Source: Lachnospiraceae bacterium (GTDB lineage: Bacteria > Bacillota > Clostridia > Lachnospirales > Lachnospiraceae). From it: DNA of 64,000 nucleotides. The position numbers and the translations under genes are program-made. This document shows, one piece after another, positions 9,010 to 16,845 of the stretch. The notes under the pieces are model-generated. The model saw nothing but the letters and a program-made list of their open reading frames with translations, was not told the origin of the DNA and ran no database searches. How positions within the stretch are numbered: the stretch's first letter is position 1; each line of letters starts with the position of its first letter. The stretch lies in assembly GCA_017546025.1 (NCBI GenBank), contig JAFYYS010000021.1, positions 39,909 to 103,908 on the forward strand. The letters are read 5' to 3'.

Positions 9010-9945
9010 CTATCTGATGTACCAGGAGGTATAACGGTGTCCCGGTCTCAGCTCATCCCCAATCAATTCGGAAACGGTAACAAAAACGTACCCTTCCTTT
9101 GAGAGACGGTCAATGGCCAAACAGAACGCGTCGTAACTGTTATAGTAGATTTCATGCATCAGGACGATACTTCCGTCCTTTGTTTCCCTCATAATCTTGT
9201 CCACGGTCTTCTGGATGTTCGTCGAACGAACCTCTTCGGTACCGGATCCCTTATTCTTCCAGTCCTCCGTATCGACGGACCAGAGAATGACCGGATAACG
9301 TGCGGCAGCCACCTGCTTATCCGTGAAATTGCCCCCCGGCGGACGGAAAAGAGTCGGCTCTTTGCCCGTTACCTCTTTAATCTTCGCCGCTGTCTTGTCA
9401 AGCTCTTCGTCAAGCTTATCGGGATTTCTGTCGAAATAATACTCGTGCGTCCACGCGTGGATTCCGATCTCCATGCCCATATCTGCCGCATATTTCAAAT
9501 CCGCGCCCGTTTCTGCATCAATGCGGTTTCCGACAACGAACCACGTTGCCTTGCCGCCGTAGGAGGCGAGCTTATCCACGAACTTTCTCGTCAGATCGCT
9601 GTGCGGGCCGTCGTCGAAGGTAAATGCCACCCTTTTCACCCCGACCGGAACCGGCGACGGCGTCGGTGTGTATTCAGGCTCCGGTGTCGGTGTCGGCGTA
9701 TCGGTCGGTACCGAAAGCGTCGGATTGTTGCTCGCGTGCTGTTGCCAGCTCAGATCCGGCTCTGCCGGTTCCGGTCCTTTCAGTTTCCTGTCAACCATGA
9801 CGATTACGCAGATAATCACACCAATCAGTGCAACAACAAAAAGAACCGCCAAAACCCGATTCATCATCACTTTGCGATGACGTCTCTTCCTGGCCGCTCT
9901 TAACCGTTCCGACTTCTTTAATCTCTCAAATTCTTCTCTTGTCAT
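9010..9945 (-). CDS. Membrane-anchored polysaccharide deacetylase (NodB fold)
   Basis: A 311-residue protein with a basic cytoplasmic N-terminus, one membrane anchor (about 30-51), a Thr/Pro-rich stalk and a NodB domain. Visible motifs are TFDDGP (catalytic Asp and metal Asp), GIHAWTH (metal His pair), RPPGG, WSVDTEDW and VLMHE. The family removes N- or O-acetyl groups from peptidoglycan or other polysaccharides. The start at 9945 is chosen because GGGAG precedes it; an upstream in-frame codon at 10005 overlaps the tRNA. It lies between the tRNA-Gly gene and the large GGDEF-EAL gene, and no separate promoter is visible, so co-transcription with either is possible. Confidence 0.92.
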   Translation of the reverse strand: MTREEFERLKKSERLRAARKRRHRKVMMNRVLAVLFVVALIGVIICVIVMVDRKLKGPEPAEPDLSWQQHASNNPTLSVPTDTPTPTPEPEYTPTPSPVPVGVKRVAFTFDDGPHSDLTRKFVDKLASYGGKATWFVVGNRIDAETGADLKYAADMGMEIGIHAWTHEYYFDRNPDKLDEELDKTAAKIKEVTGKEPTLFRPPGGNFTDKQVAAARYPVILWSVDTEDWKNKGSGTEEVRSTNIQKTVDKIMRETKDGSIVLMHEIYYNSYDAFCLAIDRLSKEGYVFVTVSELIGDELRPGHRYTSWYIR

Positions 9946-10009
9946 AAAAAGCTTTCTCCCGCCGGCTGTCCCGGCATCCCCTGCGGTCCTTTCAACCAAA
10001 AACACGGAA

Positions 10010-10080
10010 AGCAGGCAACGGGAATCGAACCCGCCTCCTCAGCTTGGGAAGCTGATATACTACCGATGTACTATGCCTGC
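10010..10080 (-). tRNA. tRNA-Gly (anticodon CCC)
   Basis: 71 nt with acceptor stem GCAGGCA/TGCCTGC, a D-arm, anticodon stem TCAGC/GCTGA with loop TTCCCAA (anticodon CCC), and a T-arm GCGGG TTCGATT CCCGT. Discriminator is T and CCA is not encoded. Its own promoter lies about 60 bp upstream. Confidence 0.96.
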
Positions 10081-10129
10081 AAAACGGATATGACGCAGTC
10101 CCGCGCTCCGTCAAATAAACGAACAACGA

Positions 10130-10168
10130 CTGCCCTTATATTATACAGGGCAGCCGTCTGAAATTCAA
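10130..10168 (-). promoter_or_regulatory. tRNA-Gly promoter with inverted repeat around the -10
   Basis: Minus-strand TTGAAT (10163-10168), 17-bp spacer, TATAAT (10140-10145). Inverted repeat CTGCCCT (10130-10136) / AGGGCAG (10147-10153) flanks the -10, the same layout as at the amidase promoter. The hairpin could also end the aldo/keto reductase transcript, though no T-run follows. Confidence 0.75.
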
Positions 10169-10215
10169 TAGCAAGTTTACGGCGTCGCTTACGCCGCATG
10201 CGGTAAAACAAATGC

Positions 10216-11340
10216 TTACAGGGAGTCCATCTCCTCCCTGCAAAGCTGCAGGCTCTCGATGATCGGAAGCTGCTGCGGGCAGGCTGCCTCACAGGCACCG
10301 CACCCGAGACAGTTGTCAGGCTTTGCCTCGGCGGAAATGTCATGTCCCCACTGCCAGCGGGCACTGTTCACATTGCCGTACATACCGAAATTGTTCCAAA
10401 TCCGGAAGTTCTTCGGAATATCCACGCCGTTCGGACACGGCATGCAGTACCGGCATCCCGTGCAGCCGATTCTGACACGCGCACGGATGGCTGCCGCGGT
10501 CTCCTCGATTGCCTTTTCCTCTGCTTCGGAAAGAGGCTCGAAGTCGGTAAACGTATTCAGGTTATCCGCAAGCTGGTCCTCGGCGGACATGCCGGAAAGA
10601 ATGACGTGCACAATCGGTCTGGAGCCGACAAAGCGAAGCGCCCACGAAGCAGGCGAAGCATCCGGACGGATGGCACGGAGTCCGGTCATGACCTCCTCGG
10701 GAAGCGTGGCAAGCGTGCCGCCCTTAATCGGTTCCATGATGACAAGCGGGATACCCTTTTCGATGCACAGCTTCATGCCGCGCTCTCCTGCCTGGTCATA
10801 ACGGTCCATATAGTTATACTGAATCTGGCAGAAATCCCAGTCACGGTAATTGACGATTTCCTCGAAAGCATCATACTCATCGTGGAAGGAAAAACCGAAA
10901 TACCGGATCTTACCCTGCTCCTTCATTTCGGCGAGGTATTCCGGAACGCCGTAGGACACCATCTCGCGGAAGGAACCGCGGTTAAGGGCATGCAACAGAT
11001 AGAAGTCGATGTAATCCTTCTGCAGCCTGTTGAGCTGCTTCTCAAGCATATCCTTCGCGTCCTGTAAACTGTGAATCTCCCAGCACGGAAGCTTGGTCGC
11101 CAGAAAATACGACGAACGGTCGTATTTCTTCAAAAGCTCGCCGACAACAAGCTCCGACTCGCCGCCGTGATACGGATAGGCGGTATCGAAGTAGTTTACG
11201 CCGGCATTATAAGCCGTATCAAACATCGCAGCAGTCCGCTCGCGGTCAATTTTACCGTCCTTAACGGGCAGTCTCATGCAGCCGAAGCCGAGGAGCGAAG
11301 TTTTGATTCCGAGTTTCTCGAACAGTCTTTTTTCCATCAT
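10216..11340 (-). CDS. Aldo/keto reductase with C-terminal 2x[4Fe-4S] domain
   Basis: A 374-residue protein. The N-terminal TIM barrel carries aldo/keto reductase residues: FDTAYPYHG (Asp/Tyr), LATKLP (Lys) and LLHALNRG (His). The C-terminal 90 residues contain two ferredoxin-like clusters, CTGCRYCMPCP and CLGCGACEAACP. This architecture is common in anaerobes and points to a redox enzyme taking electrons from ferredoxin-like partners rather than NADPH alone; the substrate is unknown. It follows degV by 62 bp, on the same strand, and may share its promoter. AAAGGGG precedes a double ATG, so the start could be 11340 or 11337. Confidence 0.92.
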   Translation of the reverse strand: MMEKRLFEKLGIKTSLLGFGCMRLPVKDGKIDRERTAAMFDTAYNAGVNYFDTAYPYHGGESELVVGELLKKYDRSSYFLATKLPCWEIHSLQDAKDMLEKQLNRLQKDYIDFYLLHALNRGSFREMVSYGVPEYLAEMKEQGKIRYFGFSFHDEYDAFEEIVNYRDWDFCQIQYNYMDRYDQAGERGMKLCIEKGIPLVIMEPIKGGTLATLPEEVMTGLRAIRPDASPASWALRFVGSRPIVHVILSGMSAEDQLADNLNTFTDFEPLSEAEEKAIEETAAAIRARVRIGCTGCRYCMPCPNGVDIPKNFRIWNNFGMYGNVNSARWQWGHDISAEAKPDNCLGCGACEAACPQQLPIIESLQLCREEMDSL

Positions 11341-11402
11341 GGCAAACCCCTTTCCGCTGAGTCATCAGCATTCTCACAGGGCTTGCACCGAATCGGGACT
11401 CT

Positions 11403-12248
11403 CTATTTCGAATAGAACAGTACGCCGAGTGTTCCGGGGCCGCAATGACTGGAAATCACGCAGCCGGCCCTTGTGATATAAACGTGTTCAAAGATTCCGA
11501 GCGAAGCAACATAATCCGCAATCTCCTGTGCGGTCTCGTCGCTTGCGGTATGCGTAATGAAGACACGGTCGGTTTCGGCATTCCGAAGTTCCGGCTCCAG
11601 ATCCTTCGCATACTCCTTCAAAACCTTGGAAATCTTGCCGCGGTATTTCTTCGCGACACCCATCTTACCGTCCTTTACGGCAATCATGGGCTTAATCATG
11701 AATGCTGCGCCGAGAAGTGCAGCAACTGCGCCGCAGCGTCCGCCGCGATGCAGATAGGTCATCGTGTCAATGCAGAACGAAGCACGTACGCGTCCGCGCG
11801 CTTCTTCAATCCGCTTTACAATTTCCGCGCCGCTCATGCCCTGCTTTGCATAATCGCAGGCACGGAGCACCTGAAGGCCGATGCCGGTCGAAAGGTTGGC
11901 AGAATCGATTACATGAATATTCTCGTAGCCGAGATCCTCCGCAGCGAGCCGGATTGTCTGTGCCGTGCTTGAAAGCGCCTCTCCGATTCCGAGATAGACA
12001 ACCTCGTCTCCCGCATCCATGAAGGGCTTTAAAAAGTCCTCCACCAGTCCGAGATCCGGTGCCGAAGTCTTCGGCGTTGCCTTGTTCGCATCCGACCACT
12101 GAAACAGTTCCTTCTGCGTGATGTCCTGTCCGTCCCTGTAGGACGTGTCTCCCATGATGATATTTAACGGGATTACCGCCAATCCGAATTCCTTCACAAG
12201 ATCCGCAGACAAATCGCATGTGCTGTCCGTTACAATTCTTACTGCCAT
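11403..12248 (-). CDS. DegV family fatty-acid-binding protein
   Basis: A 281-residue DegV-fold protein beginning VRIVTDSTCDL. It shows the other family signatures TSAPDLG, GIGEALSSTAQT and the C-terminal SHCGPGTLGV. Known members (FakB) bind a fatty acid and present it to the kinase FakA for phospholipid synthesis; no fakA is present in this window. The gene has a near-consensus promoter (TTGACG-17-TATAAT) at 12327-12355 and GAGGTAGG before the ATG. The aldo/keto reductase gene is just downstream. Confidence 0.93.
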   Translation of the reverse strand: MAVRIVTDSTCDLSADLVKEFGLAVIPLNIIMGDTSYRDGQDITQKELFQWSDANKATPKTSAPDLGLVEDFLKPFMDAGDEVVYLGIGEALSSTAQTIRLAAEDLGYENIHVIDSANLSTGIGLQVLRACDYAKQGMSGAEIVKRIEEARGRVRASFCIDTMTYLHRGGRCGAVAALLGAAFMIKPMIAVKDGKMGVAKKYRGKISKVLKEYAKDLEPELRNAETDRVFITHTASDETAQEIADYVASLGIFEHVYITRAGCVISSHCGPGTLGVLFYSK

Positions 12249-12326
12249 CGCCAGTTCCTACCTCTTTTGAAATGGTTTCGGCGGCATCATAACCATTATA
12301 AATGCTATATGCCGCTCATACAATGT

Positions 12327-12355
12327 ATTATACCTTCCGATTTGCTCTCCGTCAA
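12327..12355 (-). promoter_or_regulatory. degV promoter
   Basis: TTGACG (12350-12355), 17-bp spacer, TATAAT (12327-12332), about 80 bp before the degV ATG. Confidence 0.8.
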
Positions 12356-12411
12356 TGCGGTATGAGTATGAAAAACCTCAACAATTCTTGAGGAAAACCT
12401 TGAAAAATCGG

Positions 12412-12439
12412 TTGTTTTCCCCTTGGGAAATGCTATAAT
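12412..12439 (+). promoter_or_regulatory. Aquaporin promoter and structured leader
   Basis: TTGTTT (12412-12417), 16-bp spacer, extended -10 TGCTATAAT (TATAAT 12434-12439). A small inverted repeat CCTCAA/TTGAGG (12376-12393) lies just upstream and could be an operator. The approximately 75-nt leader contains two short hairpins (GCGGC/GTCGC near 12453-12467; GCTCTT/AAGAGC near 12479-12493). I could not match it to a known riboswitch. Confidence 0.65.
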
Positions 12440-12520
12440 AAAAGGAGGAATTGCGGCGAACGTCGCATTTTCCAAAGAGCTCTTACAAAGAGCCGTGAAT
12501 CATATTTAGGAGGTGTATTT

Positions 12521-13231
12521 ATGAAGAAGTACCTGGCTGAGTTTATCGGCACACTTGTTCTCGTCCTCATCGGTTGCGGTACCGCCATGCTTGTCGGCTG
12601 TAATGTACCCGGCGGTTATCTGATTACCGCATTTGCCTTCGGCCTTGTCATTGTTGCCATGGCATACTCCATCGGCAACATCTCCGGCTGTCACATCAAT
12701 CCCGCCGTATCACTCGGCGTTTGCATTTCCGGCGGAATCGAAGTTACGGAAATGTTCCTGTACTGGCTTGCCCAGTGCCTCGGCGCATTTGCCGGAGCAG
12801 GTTTGCTCGCTGCAATCTTCATTCCCGCAAAGATTACGGACCAGACCGGCGGTTTCGGTACGAACGGTCTTGCCGGCGTGAATGACTGCATCGGAACCGG
12901 TCTTCTCGTTGAGTTCCTGCTGACCTTCATCTTCGTTCTGACCATCCTCGGCGTAACCAGTAAGAAAGCCAACCACGGCTCGTTCGCAGGCCTTGTAATC
13001 GGCTTCACGCTTGTTCTCGTTCATATCCTCGGCATCGGTCTTACCGGCACGTCCGTTAACCCGGCACGTTCCCTCGGCCCCGCTATCGTGAACGCAATCG
13101 CCAACGGCAACACGGATTCACTTGCAGTGCTTTGGATCTTCTGGTTGGGACCGCTTGCCGGTGCCGCCTGCGCAGCATTTGTTTATAAGTTCCTGGAATC
13201 CGACGATAAGAAGAAGGAAAAAGCTAAATAA
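12521..13231 (+). CDS. MIP-family channel (aquaporin / glycerol facilitator)
   Basis: A 236-residue integral membrane protein with six predicted helices and both signature half-helices: HINPAVSLG and VNPARSLGP. The length and the NPARS loop resemble AqpZ-type water channels, although clostridial members may also pass small polar solutes. AGGAGG precedes the ATG with good spacing. It is a single-gene unit with its own promoter and a strong terminator shared with the convergent downstream operon. Confidence 0.95.
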   Translation: MKKYLAEFIGTLVLVLIGCGTAMLVGCNVPGGYLITAFAFGLVIVAMAYSIGNISGCHINPAVSLGVCISGGIEVTEMFLYWLAQCLGAFAGAGLLAAIFIPAKITDQTGGFGTNGLAGVNDCIGTGLLVEFLLTFIFVLTILGVTSKKANHGSFAGLVIGFTLVLVHILGIGLTGTSVNPARSLGPAIVNAIANGNTDSLAVLWIFWLGPLAGAACAAFVYKFLESDDKKKEKAK

Positions 13232-13243
13232 ATAAGTAACGCA

Positions 13244-13275
13244 AAAAGGACGGCCCCGATCGGGACCGTCCTTTT
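13244..13275. terminator. Bidirectional terminator
   Basis: Arms AAAAGGACGGCCCCG (13244-13258) and CGGGACCGTCCTTTT (13261-13275) pair with one mismatch. T and A runs flank both sides, so it can stop both the aquaporin transcript and the convergent operon ending at 13295. Confidence 0.88.
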
Positions 13276-13294
13276 ATTATGCCTTGCTTCGATT

Positions 13295-14842
13295 CTAAGC
13301 AGTCTTCCGCTCCGCGTAAGGAAGCAGCTCGAGTATGATGACCGCCAAAAGATAAAAGACGATGCAGCACGCAATCGCAAACAGCGGATACATCGTGCGG
13401 TTGCCGATGGTCTGAAAGACTTCTGCGAGATCCCGTACGCCGATGCATCCCGCAACCGTCGTCCACTGAAGCATCGTTACGGCTGTCCGTCGTGCCGGAC
13501 GGGATGCGAGGAATCTGAGTCTTTGCCTGAAGCCGTATGCATTCGGACCGGTGTCATCCAGGTCTGCATCATTTTCTGTTGTTTCCGCAGTTGCCTCAGC
13601 GTCCTTTCCCGAGGCCGATGCCTCATACAGCAGACCCGCGCCGTTTAAGCCGATTCCTAGCGCCGCCGGGATGAGTAACGGTATGTGAACTCCCGCGAGC
13701 ACAACGCCGCCGAGAAGCAGTAAAAGAAGCGGTACCGGAATGCTCCGGAATATGTATGCTAGTCCCGCAGCTGTCTTTTGCAGCACTGTCTTCGGGCTCT
13801 CCGAAAGTGCCTTCAGCGCAAGCCAGAATAGCGAAGCGATGACACAGGCAAGAAGCATCAAAACTGCCGTGGTGATAACAGCGGAAATAATCTGCCGATA
13901 CGCACCGCCGGAAATCAGATTGTCCTTAATCACATTCATCCATCCGCTCACTTTCCTGCCCTCCTTTCGCATCAGTAAACGATATTCCTTCACGCCGAAA
14001 TAACCTGTCGACGTAAGGTATTTCGGCGTCGTCAGCGAGTGGTTCTCACTCGTCGCGCCGACACAAAGCATATCGACCCGCCCTGCCATCAGGCTGACGT
14101 AGGCCGTTTCTTCCTGCAGATTTACAAACACCGGCCGGTACCCGAGGCTTTCGGCCAAAGCACCTGCAATCTCCGCTGCCGCGCCATGCGCCGTCCCGCC
14201 TTCGTAAACCGCAAGAGGCGGTACCGCCCCGGTGACTCCGATATAAAAATTCCGTCCCGCCTTCTTCGGCGATGTTTCCGCGCGTTCCGAAAGCATTTCC
14301 TTCGGGAACGTCCACGTTTCCCCGATCAGCCCGCGCTCCAGTCCTCCAAGCGCCTTCAGTGCCGCCAGGAAGCTGTCGGCGTTACTCCTTAATGCTTCCG
14401 ATTCAGGCGCAAAGGCAAATGCGAACGAGAACCGTTCTTCTCCGCCTCCGGGCGTTTCGGCCGGGGCAAATGAGACGTACTCTCCGCTTTGCTCCAGATA
14501 CTCCGCCGTCACATCCGCTGCCCAGATTGCGGAAACCTTTCCGCAGTCAAGCGCCTTCCGGGCGCTTTCAAAATCCGGGAAGGAAACATATTCCGGGACA
14601 GTCGTTCCGAAATATCCTTCCGCGAACAGCTTCATCGAGTCATCCGGCATGCCGTTTGCGACGCCTCCGACCGAGGACAGGGCAGGTATTCTGCCGTCCT
14701 TTGAAAGAGCCACCCGCACTTCGTCCGCACCGGGTCCCGAAGCCGCTTTCTTTCCTCCCGAGGCTGCTTCTGCAAAGACAAGCAGAAGTAGCAGCAGGGA
14801 AGTCAGAAGCAGGGCAATCCATTTTCCTCGTGGTGAAATCAT
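13295..14842 (-). CDS. Fused substrate-binding protein and degenerate ABC permease
   Basis: 515 residues starting with a signal/anchor helix (about 8-28). Residues about 35-195 and 200-300 look like two amino-acid-type (SBP_bac_3) binding segments. The C-terminal 210 residues contain membrane helices matching HisM/GlnP-type permeases: RSIPVPLLLLLL, LLYEAS and GVRDLAEVFQTIGNRTMYP resemble the conserved RGxPxL, AYxxE and GVxELxxxAQxxxSRTF regions. The cytoplasmic EAA loop that docks the ATPase is poorly conserved, with an acidic insertion around ENDADLDDTG. No ATPase gene is nearby. It is the last gene of the Dlt-like/VanW operon, starting 4 bp after the propeller gene. It may be a sensor or accessory protein rather than a transporter. 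The start at 14842 gives a normal signal sequence. Confidence 0.8.
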   Translation of the reverse strand: MISPRGKWIALLLTSLLLLLLVFAEAASGGKKAASGPGADEVRVALSKDGRIPALSSVGGVANGMPDDSMKLFAEGYFGTTVPEYVSFPDFESARKALDCGKVSAIWAADVTAEYLEQSGEYVSFAPAETPGGGEERFSFAFAFAPESEALRSNADSFLAALKALGGLERGLIGETWTFPKEMLSERAETSPKKAGRNFYIGVTGAVPPLAVYEGGTAHGAAAEIAGALAESLGYRPVFVNLQEETAYVSLMAGRVDMLCVGATSENHSLTTPKYLTSTGYFGVKEYRLLMRKEGRKVSGWMNVIKDNLISGGAYRQIISAVITTAVLMLLACVIASLFWLALKALSESPKTVLQKTAAGLAYIFRSIPVPLLLLLLGGVVLAGVHIPLLIPAALGIGLNGAGLLYEASASGKDAEATAETTENDADLDDTGPNAYGFRQRLRFLASRPARRTAVTMLQWTTVAGCIGVRDLAEVFQTIGNRTMYPLFAIACCIVFYLLAVIILELLPYAERKTA

Positions 14843-14846
14843 AAAA

Positions 14847-16619
14847 TTATTCAATCCTTGCTCCGATAATGTATTCGCTTCGAAGACCGACAACAAGCCG
14901 GTTTCCGAACACGGCAGGCGTTGACTCGATGTTGGCGCCGTAATTGATTCTGTCAAGCGTCTTTCCGGTCAGTGCGTCGATGAGACATATATCCCCGTTT
15001 CCGCAGCACTGAATCAGTCGCGCCGAACCGTCCGTGCAATAGGTTAGACAGCCCGAACTCCACGCGTCGCACGGCAGCTCCTTCCGCCACGCTTCCTCTC
15101 CGGTATCCTTGTTAAGAGCAACCAGATAACCGGTGTTGACCGAAGGCGTCTTGGATACGGCAAAATAGATATACGGGGCTGCCGCACCGCTCCCCGACGC
15201 ACCCGACGAGAGAATCCCGCCGGCAAGTCCCGAAACGGTGTGAACCTCATAAGGTTTCTTCCAAATGATACGTCCGTCGGTCGCATTCAGCTTATAAACG
15301 CACGCTTCTCCGGTATGATAGCGGGACGTGTGGTATTTGAGCGTCGTCCCGACATAGATTGCAGCGCTGCCGTCCTCCGAAATCTCGAGCACCGGACTCG
15401 CGTTAATATCCTCCCCGAGATCCTGCACCCAGACGGGTTGCATCGTATTCAGATCAAGACACTGGAATATGCCGCCGTTGTCGCCGAAGAACAGGAACCG
15501 TCCCCAAACAACCGCGCTCGATTCCGAACCCGAGCCGATATCGCTCTCGCTCGCTTCGAAGCGGTCATGCGCCGCTTTCGAATCATACACATAGCGGACA
15601 ACCTCGTCCGGATCGATGCTCAGCGTTCCCGCTTCCGCATCATACTTTGAGTTAAGCCGCACCGTATAGAGTACGCCGTTCTCACCCGGACAGATTACCG
15701 TATCGGCTTCCGCTGCGAAAACCGGCGAGCTGTCAAAGCCGTGCCATCTGCGCGGGGCGAACGTGTCATTTGCCGCAAATTCATAAAGCTTCTTCCCGTT
15801 AATCAGGCTGTACACGAATATCCGCGCGCTTACCTGCTCGCCGAACGGCCCCGTTGCTGAATCGCCGGAACCGCAAATCAGAAGCGGCATATCAGGATGC
15901 AGGGAACACGTGCCTTTGAACGTCATGCCGACGTGAATCGGGTCGCGGGTCGCCTTTCCGGTTTCAAGGTCGAGGAAATGAATCATTCCGTCCATTCCCG
16001 GATAGATGACTTCGCAGAGGCCTTCCTTCGCTTTGGCCTCCTCGTAAAGGTTCATTTTGCTTCTCTGTTCGCGGGTCCACCCGACAACGAGCGGCTGCCC
16101 GGTCCAGCCGTTACCGGACCAGTAATTGACACCGTCATCCTTCAAGAACCGGCCGGTTTTCACCTCCCAGTCCTTTGCGAGATGCTCTCCTGCTCCCGTA
16201 ACCGTGCCAAATGAGGACATGCTCCGAAGGTAGTTCCCGCGAAACGTAAGGATTCCACGGTTGGGTGTATTCGTTCCGATCAGACCGTCGGTGAATTCGA
16301 TAGCCCGGCTTCTTTCATATTCCGTAACAACACTTCCGTTCACGATAACCTTAACCGAATTGAGATACTTCTCCGGTTCGGTCTCCGGCGAAGCCTTCGG
16401 CGTTCCCTTTGCAGTGCCCGCCTCCGCATGATACTCCACGCTGAGGCTTCCTTTGGTCTTCACGAAATAGTTATAGACATAGGACAGGTTTCCTTTGACC
16501 TTTACAAGCAGCACAAAAAAACCGCACAGTACTGTTATCAATACTGCCGCAGCCGCAATCAGAACGACGCGCAGAGCGCACCGTTTTCCCTTTGCCTGTT
16601 GTCCCTTTTTCTTACTCAT
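14847..16619 (-). CDS. Membrane-anchored PQQ-like beta-propeller protein
   Basis: 590 residues with an N-terminal membrane anchor (about 15-40) and a long extracytoplasmic region rich in PQQ/BamB-type blades: repeated patterns such as LVALNKDTGEEAWRKEL, KLNATDGRIIWKKPYEV and CLIDALTGKTL. Such propellers are binding or scaffolding domains; PQQ itself need not be bound. The start overlaps the carrier protein gene by 8 bp, so the two are almost certainly co-translated. In this operon it may bind the polymer or protein that receives the activated amino acid. That role is inference. Confidence 0.88.
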   Translation of the reverse strand: MSKKKGQQAKGKRCALRVVLIAAAAVLITVLCGFFVLLVKVKGNLSYVYNYFVKTKGSLSVEYHAEAGTAKGTPKASPETEPEKYLNSVKVIVNGSVVTEYERSRAIEFTDGLIGTNTPNRGILTFRGNYLRSMSSFGTVTGAGEHLAKDWEVKTGRFLKDDGVNYWSGNGWTGQPLVVGWTREQRSKMNLYEEAKAKEGLCEVIYPGMDGMIHFLDLETGKATRDPIHVGMTFKGTCSLHPDMPLLICGSGDSATGPFGEQVSARIFVYSLINGKKLYEFAANDTFAPRRWHGFDSSPVFAAEADTVICPGENGVLYTVRLNSKYDAEAGTLSIDPDEVVRYVYDSKAAHDRFEASESDIGSGSESSAVVWGRFLFFGDNGGIFQCLDLNTMQPVWVQDLGEDINASPVLEISEDGSAAIYVGTTLKYHTSRYHTGEACVYKLNATDGRIIWKKPYEVHTVSGLAGGILSSGASGSGAAAPYIYFAVSKTPSVNTGYLVALNKDTGEEAWRKELPCDAWSSGCLTYCTDGSARLIQCCGNGDICLIDALTGKTLDRINYGANIESTPAVFGNRLVVGLRSEYIIGARIE

Positions 16620-16845
16620 TCGCGTTTTTATACTCCCGGATCAGACGCTCAATCCCCTCCGCCGAACGCAGACAGTTGCGGTCGATACGGGTGGGCTGCA
16701 ACTCGATTCCTGCATCCTCAAGCGCCTCAAACAGCTCGATTACGGCAAGGGAATCCAAAAGCCCGCTCTCGATGAGATCGACTCCCTCGTCGTACACTGC
16801 CTTGTCCTCGCAGATTTCAAATAACAGTTTTTTTACGTCTATCAT
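16612..16845 (-). CDS. DltC-like acyl/aminoacyl carrier protein
   Basis: A 77-residue carrier protein. The motif GLLDSLAVIELF carries the Ser that receives 4'-phosphopantetheine, and the C-terminal part (RIDRNCLRSAEGIERLI) follows the DltC pattern rather than that of fatty-acid ACP. DltC accepts an activated D-alanine as a thioester. The gene overlaps the adenylating enzyme by 4 bp (ATGA) and the propeller gene by 8 bp. There is no DltB (MBOAT) or DltD anywhere in the operon, so the final acceptor is unknown. Confidence 0.88.
   Translation of the reverse strand: MIDVKKLLFEICEDKAVYDEGVDLIESGLLDSLAVIELFEALEDAGIELQPTRIDRNCLRSAEGIERLIREYKNANE

Noticed and set aside
12440..12520. Riboswitch in the aquaporin leader
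   Set aside because: Two short hairpins are visible but I could match no known aptamer core.
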